Below, piece after piece: positions 28,075-36,058 of a DNA stretch of 64,000 nt. Source of the stretch: Stieleria bergensis (GTDB lineage Bacteria > Planctomycetota > Planctomycetia > Pirellulales > Pirellulaceae); assembly GCA_007745635.1 (NCBI GenBank), contig CP036272.1, forward strand, positions 4,416,050 through 4,480,049, read 5' to 3'. The notes beneath the pieces are model-generated. The model searched no databases. It saw only the letters and a program-made list of their open reading frames with translations, and was not told the DNA's origin. The position numbers and the translations under genes were made by a program. Numbering within the stretch: the stretch's first letter is position 1; each line of letters opens with the position of its first letter.

Positions 28075-28887
28075 TTAGGTGTCGACTTCACAACAAGGCA
28101 GTTTTTGATCGCCCACTTGATTGAGCTGCTGGAACACGTCACCGTTGCCCCGAAGCGTCTCAAACTGATCGAATCCCGCGAATCCACGCCCACTTGCCGT
28201 AAAGCAACCGGCAAGGATCAGCAACAGTGACGCGACCACCGGCGTGGCGGTCTTGAACTTTCTGGCCATCACACCTGCTCCGGCAACCAGCGAGACCAAT
28301 GCCGGGACACTGCCCAGCCAAAACGCTGACATCACCACCGCGCCAAGCACCGGCTGAGCGGTTCCAGCGGCGATCAAAGCAAACGCGTACAACCAGCCGC
28401 ACGGCAGCAAGGTCGTCAACAAACCGACCACGGTCGCCCGCACGGGAATCGGTAACCGAAACACAAACGGACGAATCCGCAGCAATTGCCGAGTCATCCA
28501 CGATGGCTGGGGCGCCTCATCGAATGACGCCTCGGGTTGCTTGTTGGCTGACTGCCAGCGTTGATTGACCAGCGAGCCCAGCTTGACGCAACCAATCAAG
28601 ATCATCATGCCACCAACGATCCGCGCGGCGGCTAGCTGAATGCCCAAGGTGTCGCCGCCAAAGTCAATCGCCTGGCCCACCCAGCCCGCGGCAAGTCCCG
28701 CCATGGCGTACGTGGTCAACCGGCCCAAATGGTACAAGTTGGTTGAAAAGAGCAGCGTCGAACGGCTGGTGTTCTCACCGGCACCGGCAGCCCACAGCGC
28801 CAGCGGACCACACATTCCCACACAGTGCATGCTGCCAATCAGACTGGCAGTGAAGACGGCGGTGGCCAAAACGGCAATCGTTTCCAT
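28075..28887 (-). CDS. SafE/UreH-like membrane protein of the cbb3 cluster
   Basis: A polytopic membrane protein of about 270 residues in the sulfite exporter TauE/SafE or UreH-like family (PF13386). The typical motif 'GSMHCVGMCGPLAL' with two cysteines lies in the first helix, 'LYHLGRLTTYAMAG' follows, and 'LLPCGWLYAFALIAAG' marks the second half repeat. Members next to cco genes are involved in copper or cytochrome maturation. The ATG at 28887 gives a 13-base gap from ccoH; the frame is open up to 28920. The C-terminal residues contain a cysteine pair ('LPCCEVDT'). Confidence 0.85.
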   Translation of the reverse strand: METIAVLATAVFTASLIGSMHCVGMCGPLALWAAGAGENTSRSTLLFSTNLYHLGRLTTYAMAGLAAGWVGQAIDFGGDTLGIQLAAARIVGGMMILIGCVKLGSLVNQRWQSANKQPEASFDEAPQPSWMTRQLLRIRPFVFRLPIPVRATVVGLLTTLLPCGWLYAFALIAAGTAQPVLGAVVMSAFWLGSVPALVSLVAGAGVMARKFKTATPVVASLLLILAGCFTASGRGFAGFDQFETLRGNGDVFQQLNQVGDQKLPCCEVDT

Positions 28888-28900
28888 GTCCGTCCCCTCA

Positions 28901-29437
28901 TCAGTCCACGGTAAAGTCAATGGACTCAGTCATCGGTTGGCCAGCGCCATCGACATTGAGTTCCAATTTCCAACTTCCCGGACGAGCCACAGGCAACAAG
29001 GCCAAATAGCGACCCTCACCGGAGGCCACGAACGGGGACTCAATGATGTCGTCAGCAGCAGCCAAATGATACAGTTTCCCCGCAACAGCCAACGAATCGA
29101 TCCCTTTCTGCTGGGCATCAACGACGGAGACCAGCAAGGCTCGCTTGCCACTTCCATCGACCACATCCGATGCCTCCAAGTCCACCGACCAGCCTAATCG
29201 ATCCGACGCTGTCCGCGACTGCTTGGTCTGATCCCATTGCAGTCCAGCCTGGTAATAGTTTGGCATCACCGCACCACCAGGATCGCCAATCGACATCGTG
29301 ATCACAGCCGTCATGATGGACGCTTGGATGGCGAACAAGAACAAGACCAAACCAATGTAGAATCGTTTGGCTTTGCGTTCCACCTTCGCGTCCGCATCCG
29401 TCTTTCGTAAATCCGACGCTACCGAACTCTGAGACAT
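28901..29437 (-). CDS. ccoH: FixH/CcoH-like oxidase assembly protein
   Basis: A 178-residue protein with one membrane helix near residues 25-50 ('FYIGLVLFLFAIQASIMTAV') and a periplasmic beta-rich domain with 'PNYYQAGLQWDQTK', the FixH-family signature. CcoH interacts with cbb3 assembly intermediates. Its ATG shares one base with the ccoG stop (TGATG), which suggests translational coupling; a GTG one codon earlier is also possible. Confidence 0.88.
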   Translation of the reverse strand: MSQSSVASDLRKTDADAKVERKAKRFYIGLVLFLFAIQASIMTAVITMSIGDPGGAVMPNYYQAGLQWDQTKQSRTASDRLGWSVDLEASDVVDGSGKRALLVSVVDAQQKGIDSLAVAGKLYHLAAADDIIESPFVASGEGRYLALLPVARPGSWKLELNVDGAGQPMTESIDFTVD

Positions 29438-30846
29438 CACCCTGGCCCCCGCAATGTGTACTCAAGTCGCCGTTGCTGATCCTGTTGATCTTCAACCGTC
29501 ATGTAAGTGCGTTGCCGTCCGCCATTGCGAGTGAACCCCATGGGAAAGGTAACATGAATGGGCACCAAAACAGAATCGCCAGGTTCCAAAGTCATCATGC
29601 TCGGATCGATCACCTCAATCTCCACGGGCGTTTTCTCCGCTGGATTGACGGTGTACGTTTGCTGTTCATCGGTACGGTTGACCAACCGCAATTTAAATTC
29701 GTTGGAAACGGTACCATCATCAAACTTGGTGAACGGTGCACCGGCTTTGGCCGGCAAAATCCTGGCATCAAATCCACTGCGACTTGAAATGGCGAACACC
29801 AACCCAGTGAACAATACCAACAGCACCAGTGGATAAATCACCGTTCGGAACCGCAACAGGTTTCGAGCCTTGCCAGCGATGGACTCTTGTGAGCCATAGC
29901 GAATCAGCCCGGTGGGCTTGCCAACTTTAGTCATCACATCGTCACAGGCATCGATGCACTGAGTGCAGTTGATGCACTCCATCTGCAATCCCTGGCGAAT
30001 ATCAATTCCGGTCGGACAAACCACCACACACTGATTGCAATCCACGCAATCGCCTGCCACATCGCCTTCGTGCCGTTTCCCTTTCTGACGCGGTTCTCCG
30101 CGTTCAGGATCGTAGGCGACAATCAGCGACTGCTGGTCCAACATGACCGATTGAAAACGTCCATAAGGACAGGCAATCGTGCACAGTTGTTCGCGAAAGA
30201 ACATGAAGTCGAACAGCATTAATCCGACGGTCGCCGACATCACCATGAAGGAAACGGGATGCTCAACCGGCGAGCGACGCATCCACACGGCCAGTTGTTC
30301 CACGCCAACAAAGTACGCCAAGAACGTGTGAGCAAGGAAGCCACACAACAGCAAGTACACCGCGAAGCGACCAAAGAACAACAATCCGCTGACGGCACGC
30401 TTGGGCTTACCGCCCTTCCCTGCTGTCCCTTGAAACAGCCGATCAATCGGCCGGAACAGAAACTCCATGTACACGGTTTGGGGACAGGCCCATCCACACC
30501 AAACACGACCTGCCAGCGTAGTGATCAACATGATCGAAAAGATCACACACAGGATCAACAGCCCCAGCAAGAGCGTATCGGTGGGCAAAAACGTCTGCCC
30601 CAGGACAGTGAACTTTTTGGCTCCGATGTCTAATAGAACCGCAGGCTTTCCGCCGATCTTGATGTGTGGCAACAAGACAAAGATGACCATCAACAAATAG
30701 GCCACCACTCGCCGGCGTTTCCACCAAGCGCCGGTTGACAATTTAGGTGACAGCCAACGTCGACTGCCATCTTGCTCCATGGTGCTAAGCACATGCACAG
30801 GAGCTTCTAACAGAGCATCGTTGTCGAGAACAGTCTTTCCGGCCAT
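29437..30846 (-). CDS. ccoG: Cytochrome c oxidase accessory protein CcoG (FixG/RdxA)
   Basis: A 469-residue membrane protein with two ferredoxin-type clusters, 'DCVDCNQCVVVCPTGID' and 'CINCTQCIDACDDV', plus five or so membrane helices and the 'GRVWCGWACPQTVYMEF' motif. CcoG is a cupric reductase needed for cbb3 assembly. The C-terminal part is an immunoglobulin-like periplasmic domain. The frame is open to 30873, but the ATG at 30846 gives the natural beginning and a 50-base gap from ccoP. Confidence 0.94.
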   Translation of the reverse strand: MAGKTVLDNDALLEAPVHVLSTMEQDGSRRWLSPKLSTGAWWKRRRVVAYLLMVIFVLLPHIKIGGKPAVLLDIGAKKFTVLGQTFLPTDTLLLGLLILCVIFSIMLITTLAGRVWCGWACPQTVYMEFLFRPIDRLFQGTAGKGGKPKRAVSGLLFFGRFAVYLLLCGFLAHTFLAYFVGVEQLAVWMRRSPVEHPVSFMVMSATVGLMLFDFMFFREQLCTIACPYGRFQSVMLDQQSLIVAYDPERGEPRQKGKRHEGDVAGDCVDCNQCVVVCPTGIDIRQGLQMECINCTQCIDACDDVMTKVGKPTGLIRYGSQESIAGKARNLLRFRTVIYPLVLLVLFTGLVFAISSRSGFDARILPAKAGAPFTKFDDGTVSNEFKLRLVNRTDEQQTYTVNPAEKTPVEIEVIDPSMMTLEPGDSVLVPIHVTFPMGFTRNGGRQRTYMTVEDQQDQQRRLEYTLRGPG

Positions 30847-30896
30847 CTCACTCACCTCACTGCACAGCCGCAAGAATTGCGACGGTTTGATTGCAG

Positions 30897-31526
30897 CTAA
30901 GCGCCCTCCGCAGGTTCAGCTTCGCCAGAGTCCTCGGTCGCATCCTCGGTCACTGCGTCACTTGGCGGTTCCGGCCAAGCTGGAATCTCTTGACCTTCGG
31001 CGGGCTTGCCACCTTCGATGTTGGTGCCGCGCAGAGAAGCCACATAAACCGAGACCAAGACAATCTCGTTCATCTGCAGGCGATGTCCCCAAGCGGGCAT
31101 GGCACCGTTGTTGGCACCCTTCTCGATGACTTTCGCGATGTCCGGCAGTGTGCGAATGTGCTTGAAGGCTTCGTCGGTCAGGTTGGGGCCGACTTTGCCT
31201 TCGCCCTTTGCACCGTGACAGCTGGTGCAGTGAGTGGCAAAAACACTTTTACCGAACTTGACCCAGTTTTCCTTTTGCAAGTAGGTCGCCAGAGTGACTT
31301 CATCCGGTTGCAGATCGCCAATCTCTTGGAACTTCAATCGGCTGTTCTCTGCCATCGCACCCTCGAACTGGGACGCGACGGTGCGCTGCCCCGTCTGATA
31401 GTACATCCAGTAAAACGGGCAGATCACAATGGTGGCCACGAACAACCATTTCCACCAACCCGGTAAGGGGTTGTCATATTCTTCGATGCCGTCGTAGGCG
31501 TGGTCAGTTTTTGGGGTTTCACTCAT
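30897..31526 (-). CDS. ccoP: cbb3-type cytochrome c oxidase subunit III, monohaem (CcoP)
   Basis: A 209-residue membrane-anchored cytochrome. It opens with 'YDGIEEYDNPLPGWWKWLF', the conserved CcoP N-terminus with its membrane helix, and then has one haem c site, 'CTSCHGAKGEGKVGPNL', with a Met ligand probably in 'GAMPAWGHRL'. Usual CcoP proteins are about 300 residues long and have two haem c domains, so one is missing. The ATG overlaps the ccoQ stop by four bases (ATGA). The last 40 residues are acidic low complexity. Confidence 0.92.
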   Translation of the reverse strand: MSETPKTDHAYDGIEEYDNPLPGWWKWLFVATIVICPFYWMYYQTGQRTVASQFEGAMAENSRLKFQEIGDLQPDEVTLATYLQKENWVKFGKSVFATHCTSCHGAKGEGKVGPNLTDEAFKHIRTLPDIAKVIEKGANNGAMPAWGHRLQMNEIVLVSVYVASLRGTNIEGGKPAEGQEIPAWPEPPSDAVTEDATEDSGEAEPAEGA

Positions 31527-31699
31527 GATCGTGGGTCCTCCACATCGTCGCTAAGAGGAATAGACGCAAAGCGTTCGGAAGCGCCTTTACTTAACCGCAT
31601 AGCGCCAAACATGATGAACAAAAAAGTGCAAACAAAAAACAAGAGAGCCAGCTCAGCACAGGCCGAGTAGTTCAGGAAAGAAACAACTTCTTTTAACAT
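31523..31699 (-). CDS. ccoQ: cbb3-type oxidase small subunit CcoQ
   Basis: A 58-residue single-helix protein that I translated directly from the minus strand: 'MLKEVVSFLNYSACAELALL' begins it, then 'FFVCTFLFIMFGAMRLSKGA' completes the membrane span, and the acidic end is 'SDDVEDPRS'. Size, position between CcoO and CcoP, and the single helix with a polar tail match CcoQ (FixQ), which stabilises the complex. The start overlaps the ccoNO stop as TAATG and the stop overlaps the ccoP start as ATGA. Confidence 0.85.
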   Translation of the reverse strand: MLKEVVSFLNYSACAELALLFFVCTFLFIMFGAMRLSKGASERFASIPLSDDVEDPRS

Positions 31700-34035
31700 T
31701 ACTCAGCTCCCTCCATGGTTTCAGCACCTTCTGCTGCAGGTTCTTCAGTCGCAGGATCGGTTTCAGGCTCTGGTGTTTTAAACGCGTCGACTCCCAATCG
31801 CTGGACATACGCAATCAACGCAATCACTTTTTTGTCCATTTGATCCGGTGGCCCACCTTGGGACACGATGTCGGCAACGATCTGCTCGGCCTGACGGTAC
31901 GCGACGTCTCCCGTGTTGGTGAGCGCCTCTTCGCTGTATTCTGCACCCAACACGTGAGCGGCTTGGACGTGCTTGACGATTTCTTCATAAGGAATCTCGT
32001 CGTGAAGCAAATGCTTGTAGTTTGGCATCACCGATCCCTCGACCTGGCCGGCCGGATCTTCGAAGTGATCCCAGTGCCACTTACTGCTCTGACGCCCACC
32101 TTCGCGAGCCAAGTCAGGCCCGATACGCCGACTGCCCCATTGGAACGGACGATCGTAAATGAACTCGCCAGCTTTGCTGTATTCACCATACCGCAACACT
32201 TCGGCGACCATCGGACGAACCATCTGCGAGTGACAGTTAAAGCAACCTTCCGAGACATAAATGTGTCGCCCATACAGCTCTAGCGGCGTGTAAGGCTTGA
32301 CCGTGGCAATGGTCGGCACGTTGGATCGGATCAAGAAAGTGGGAACCAGTTCGAACAGCGTGGCAACCACGACGGCGACCGTCACCAGGACGGTGAATTT
32401 GACCGGCAAGCGTTCCCACCTGCGGTGCCACCCCATCCGGGCCCAAATGTCAATTTTCTTCCCAAGGTCCAACATCGGCACATCAGCCAACTTGCCTTGC
32501 GAGGTGTCAGTGGACTCCTCAGCCGACGGCTGATAATCATTGGTCAACCTCGGAGCGGTGTGTACCGGCACCTCATACTTGCTGGGACGAGCCATCCAAG
32601 TCATCAGCGTATTGGCACACAACATCACCACACCAGCGACATACAGCGTTCCGCCGATGACGCGTCCCCACCACAGCCATTGAATTTCCTGAATGGTTTC
32701 AACGAAGATGGGATTGGACAGGTTGCCGGTTTCGTCCAGCCCTCGCCACATCATGCCTTGCATCAAGCCAGCCATGTAAATCGGAATGATGTACAGCAGA
32801 ATGCCCGCCGTTCCAATCCAGAAGTGCAGATTGACCAGCCTGTCACTCCACATTTTGGTTTGATAAATCCGTGGCAGCAGCCAGTACAGCATGCCAAATG
32901 CCATGAAGCCGTTCCAGCCTAAGGCGCCCGAGTGAACGTGAGCAATGGTCCAGTCGGTGTAGTGACTCAGTGCATTGACGGACTTGATCGAAAGCATTGG
33001 CCCCTCGAACGTTGCCATGCCGTAAAACGTGATGCCGACAACAAAGAATTTAAGCACTGGATCGGAGGCCACTTTGTGCCACGCACCTCGCAGTGTCAAC
33101 AAACCGTTGATCATCCCACCCCAACTGGGCATCCAAAGCATCAAACTGAACAGCATGCCCAGCGTGCTGGCCCATTCCGGCAATGAGGTGTAGTGCAAGT
33201 GGTGCGGGCCAGCCCAAATGTAAATGAAGACCAACGACCAAAAGTGAATGATGCTCAGCCGATAACTGAAGACCGGGCGCTCAGCGGCTTTGGGCAGATA
33301 GTAGTACATCAGCCCCAAGAACGGCGTGGTCAAAAAGAACGCCACCGCGTTGTGACCATACCACCACTGCATGAAGGCGTCCTGGACACCCGCGTAAACG
33401 CTGTAACTCTTAAACCAGCCAACAGGTACGACCAAGTTATTAAAGACATGCAAAAGGGCGACCGTGATGATCGTCGCGATGTAGAACCACAGTGCGACAT
33501 ACATGTGTCGCTCCCGACGATTCAACAACGTCATCAAGAAGTTGCCACCAAAGATAAACAGCCAAACAACCGCGATCAAAATATCGATCGGCCACTCCAG
33601 CTCGGCATACTCCTTGCCTTGCGTGATCCCAAACGGCAAGCTCGCCGCAGCCAAAACAATCACCAGTTGCCAGCCCCAGAAATGCAACCGGCTTAGCAAA
33701 TCACTCCACATTCGAGCTTTGCACAACCGCTGGGTGCTGTAATAAATCGCCGCGAAAATCGCGTTACCCGCGAAAGCGAAAATCGCAGCGTTGGTATGCA
33801 ACGGTCTGAGCCGAGCAAAGGACAACCAAGGCCGACCATCGGTCAACTCAGGCATCACCAATAAGACCGCAACAATTAACCCAGCCAGCGTTCCCACCAA
33901 ACCCCAGACCACCGTCGCGGTGACAAACATGCGAACAATCGAATCATCGTAGCTAAACGATTCGACCTCGGGACTCGGTGCAGGAGAATAGGGTTGGCTT
34001 GACGATTGTGATTTGTCAGCAAGCTGCATATCCAT
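31699..34035 (-). CDS. ccoNO: Fused cbb3 oxidase catalytic subunit I and cytochrome c subunit II (CcoNO)
   Basis: A 778-residue fusion. Residues about 30-480 are CcoN, with twelve or more membrane helices and the histidines for haem b, haem b3 and CuB ('WWYGHNAVAFFLTTPFLG', 'HYTDWTIAHVHSGALGWNG'). After a short linker, residues about 540-778 are CcoO, a membrane-anchored monohaem cytochrome c with 'GCFNCHSQMVRPM'. The complex reduces oxygen at low concentration and pumps protons. Fused CcoNO is known from several phyla. It is the first gene of the cluster, and the ATG at 34035 is followed by a second in-frame ATG two codons later. Confidence 0.96.
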   Translation of the reverse strand: MDMQLADKSQSSSQPYSPAPSPEVESFSYDDSIVRMFVTATVVWGLVGTLAGLIVAVLLVMPELTDGRPWLSFARLRPLHTNAAIFAFAGNAIFAAIYYSTQRLCKARMWSDLLSRLHFWGWQLVIVLAAASLPFGITQGKEYAELEWPIDILIAVVWLFIFGGNFLMTLLNRRERHMYVALWFYIATIITVALLHVFNNLVVPVGWFKSYSVYAGVQDAFMQWWYGHNAVAFFLTTPFLGLMYYYLPKAAERPVFSYRLSIIHFWSLVFIYIWAGPHHLHYTSLPEWASTLGMLFSLMLWMPSWGGMINGLLTLRGAWHKVASDPVLKFFVVGITFYGMATFEGPMLSIKSVNALSHYTDWTIAHVHSGALGWNGFMAFGMLYWLLPRIYQTKMWSDRLVNLHFWIGTAGILLYIIPIYMAGLMQGMMWRGLDETGNLSNPIFVETIQEIQWLWWGRVIGGTLYVAGVVMLCANTLMTWMARPSKYEVPVHTAPRLTNDYQPSAEESTDTSQGKLADVPMLDLGKKIDIWARMGWHRRWERLPVKFTVLVTVAVVVATLFELVPTFLIRSNVPTIATVKPYTPLELYGRHIYVSEGCFNCHSQMVRPMVAEVLRYGEYSKAGEFIYDRPFQWGSRRIGPDLAREGGRQSSKWHWDHFEDPAGQVEGSVMPNYKHLLHDEIPYEEIVKHVQAAHVLGAEYSEEALTNTGDVAYRQAEQIVADIVSQGGPPDQMDKKVIALIAYVQRLGVDAFKTPEPETDPATEEPAAEGAETMEGAE

Positions 34036-34628
34036 CAGCGGCTATTTCTATTTGAACGAGTATCAAACGTGAGAACGGGTCACGGATCCCGATCCACATA
34101 TCTCTACAAATTTAGTACCAAATTAGTATCGCGTACCAGCACAGCTACCGTCGATCGCGTCGAAACGAGGCAAAGTATTCATTTCCGTGACGCTTTGCCG
34201 CAGGTGAAATTGCCAAACTTGCGCATTGTCACATGCCGTTTTCGCACAGCCAGATGTGCCAACTGGCGCGCAGCAAAGCATCCATCAGCCCCCGCGACCA
34301 AAACGAAGACCAGTGCATGATGGGTTTCCCTTTTTGAGCACCTGGCTGTCAAAAGCTCAAGCGACGCCCGCTGAAAATCAATGCTGCAACAAGCACGCCA
34401 GCAAAAGAGCGTGATTTGCCATGCCAATGCACGCGCTAACCCGCCCGTTCAGGTAGCCATCGCCTTCAACACATTGCTCCGAAACCAAAACGAACAGCCC
34501 TCTTCTTCGAATCGCCCCCGTTTGAGCATTGATATGGCACCCCGATTGCTCTTCAGGGACTGACAACTGGCTGAGCCTCACCGCATGGCCGGAAAACACC
34601 TGTCTCGCATGCCTTCCGGGTGACCGCA
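34036..34628. promoter_or_regulatory. Upstream region of the cbb3 operon
   Basis: About 590 bases between divergent genes. I see no convincing gene; the 82-codon minus frame at 34179-34427 has no domain. An AT-rich direct repeat (34108-34130) lies about 75 bases before the ccoNO start and is the best operator candidate. No exact FNR box was found. Confidence 0.5.
34108..34130. promoter_or_regulatory. AT-rich tandem repeat before ccoNO (possible operator)
   Basis: 'aaatttagtacc' is directly followed by 'aaattagtatc', two near-copies of a 12-base motif in a GC-rich background. On the coding strand of ccoNO this reads as two TACTAA-containing repeats. Regulator unknown. Confidence 0.4.
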
Positions 34629-35276
34629 ATGCCGTTAGAAACCACTCCGCTACGCTTGACGCCGCAGCCGCTCACGGCGTGTGAGGAAAGCAGCTTGCAG
34701 GCCGCCTTTTTCATCTCAGCCGAACCCTGGCTCGTCCAATCAATCCAGCGATCGCACACCGATCAGGTGCTCGAACGGGAAATCCTGATCTCAATGGGCT
34801 TGCAAACGCCGCCGGACAGCGATTCGCGACGTAGTCCATTGCCCTCATTGACCTTGGGGGCTTACTTGTACACGCCCTTGGTGTTCGTCGCTTGGGCGAA
34901 CCCCGCTTGGTACAGCGTGCTGGGCAGCAACGAGAAGCGTCAGGCGATGATTGGCTCTCTGCTAATGCAAGCGGTTGCTGGAAACCCTCTGGCGTTTCAA
35001 CTGATTCAGCACTGGACAGTCAGCCGCCCTCCCAGAACGCTATGGCAAAATTGGGTGCGCTGTGCCACGAACCAACCTGACCGCGAGCCCTCCGCAATGA
35101 CACCGGGAATCAATCGCGAAATGACACCAAGCATCCACCGAGTGATCCTGGAGCAATGCGAACAATTGGCTCAGTCGACCACCAACCTTTCGATCAACAA
35201 AACGCAACTCAAATCACAGCAACGCATGTTGCGGACGATCGCAGAAACATTGAACTCAGATCACACCCTCAATTAA
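34629..35276 (+). CDS. Hypothetical protein
   Basis: A 215-residue protein with no domain that I recognise. It is mixed helical, with Trp-rich stretches ('VFVAWANPAWYSVLG', 'QLIQHWTVSRPPRTLWQNW') and a polar C-terminal helix that may be a coiled coil. No signal peptide or membrane helix is evident. A base composition and codon pattern like its neighbours support it as a real gene. I prefer the ATG at 34629 over one three codons upstream. It is divergent from the cbb3 operon and could be a regulator or an orphan; nothing in the sequence decides this. Confidence 0.55.
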   Translation: MPLETTPLRLTPQPLTACEESSLQAAFFISAEPWLVQSIQRSHTDQVLEREILISMGLQTPPDSDSRRSPLPSLTLGAYLYTPLVFVAWANPAWYSVLGSNEKRQAMIGSLLMQAVAGNPLAFQLIQHWTVSRPPRTLWQNWVRCATNQPDREPSAMTPGINREMTPSIHRVILEQCEQLAQSTTNLSINKTQLKSQQRMLRTIAETLNSDHTLN

Positions 35277-35296
35277 GCAGTTGATTTCAACCGTCT

Positions 35297-35336
35297 GCAT
35301 GTCCCTTGCCCACCCTGCACGTCCCTTGCCCACCCC
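35297..35336. repeat. 20-bp direct repeat upstream of the monohaem cytochrome gene
   Basis: Two adjacent near-identical 20-base units ('gcatgtcccttgcccaccct' and the next copy) lie between the hypothetical gene and the cytochrome gene. Confidence 0.8.
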
Positions 35337-35403
35337 GGACCTCACTTACGAAACGCATTCAGCGGAACACCCGTCCCCGTTACCTACCATCACGAGAAAA
35401 TAG

Positions 35404-35913
35404 ATGTTAAAAACTGGCTTCATTGCAGTGATCGGCATGACACTGTTGATTGCATTGCTGCAACCGACCCACTTGTTGTTCAACCACCAGGACTCCAACG
35501 CCGTCGGCCAACAACCCGACAGCGGAACGGAACTGAACCCCAAGCACGTGCCGCCGCTAATGAGACAGAAGTTGGACCGAGCAAAATCGATTCTGGAAGG
35601 CCTGACACTTGAGAATTACGACAAAATTGCCAGTAGCGCACGGCAGCTTCGCTTGTTGAGCACGGAAACCGGTTGGAACGTCGTGCAGACCGAACAATAT
35701 CGCATCTATAGCGAACAGTTTCGCCGCGATTGCTCGTCCCTTGAACAAGCCGCCAAGGCAAAAGACGTCAACCGCGCCGCGCTGGCTTATGTTGGTTTGA
35801 CCGTGCACTGCGTGCAATGTCACAGCTACATCCGTGAAAACAAGATCAAACTGACCGACGGCTCGCTGCCCAAACTTCCCAACCACAAGCGTGCCCTGGT
35901 GGCGCATCCGTAA
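35404..35913 (+). CDS. Small exported monohaem cytochrome c
   Basis: A 169-residue protein with an N-terminal signal or anchor helix ('GFIAVIGMTLLIALL') and one haem-binding motif near the C-terminus ('VHCVQCHSYIRE'). The helices before a C-terminal CxxCH recall the cytochrome c' four-helix fold, in which haem sits in the last helix. It could carry electrons or bind nitric oxide, as cytochrome c' does. It lies between the two oxidase clusters, but on the opposite strand to both. Confidence 0.8.
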   Translation: MLKTGFIAVIGMTLLIALLQPTHLLFNHQDSNAVGQQPDSGTELNPKHVPPLMRQKLDRAKSILEGLTLENYDKIASSARQLRLLSTETGWNVVQTEQYRIYSEQFRRDCSSLEQAAKAKDVNRAALAYVGLTVHCVQCHSYIRENKIKLTDGSLPKLPNHKRALVAHP

Positions 35914-36058
35914 CGACCAACCACCAATGGGCTTCCACCGGAAAAGGTTCTAAACCAGCCGCGCGGCTAACTCTGCGCGGCTGCCTTGCCTTGCTCGTGT
36001 GCTCTGACGACGGGAACGAAATGCGGCAAGAACTCAATCAGCCGCCCCGCTTGGTGTC

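Noticed and set aside
34054-34068. TTGAACGAGTATCAA upstream of ccoNO as an FNR/CRP site
   Set aside because: The half-sites TTGA and TCAA are seven bases apart rather than six, so it does not match the FNR spacing.
12153-34090. 13-base match GGGATCCGTGACC near yebC and, in reverse, near ccoNO
   Set aside because: Many 13-base matches are expected by chance in a 64-kb window, and the flanks do not match.
34179-34427. 82-codon minus-strand frame upstream of ccoNO as a small regulator gene
   Set aside because: The translation is Cys/Arg-rich without domain and lies in what is expected to be promoter DNA.
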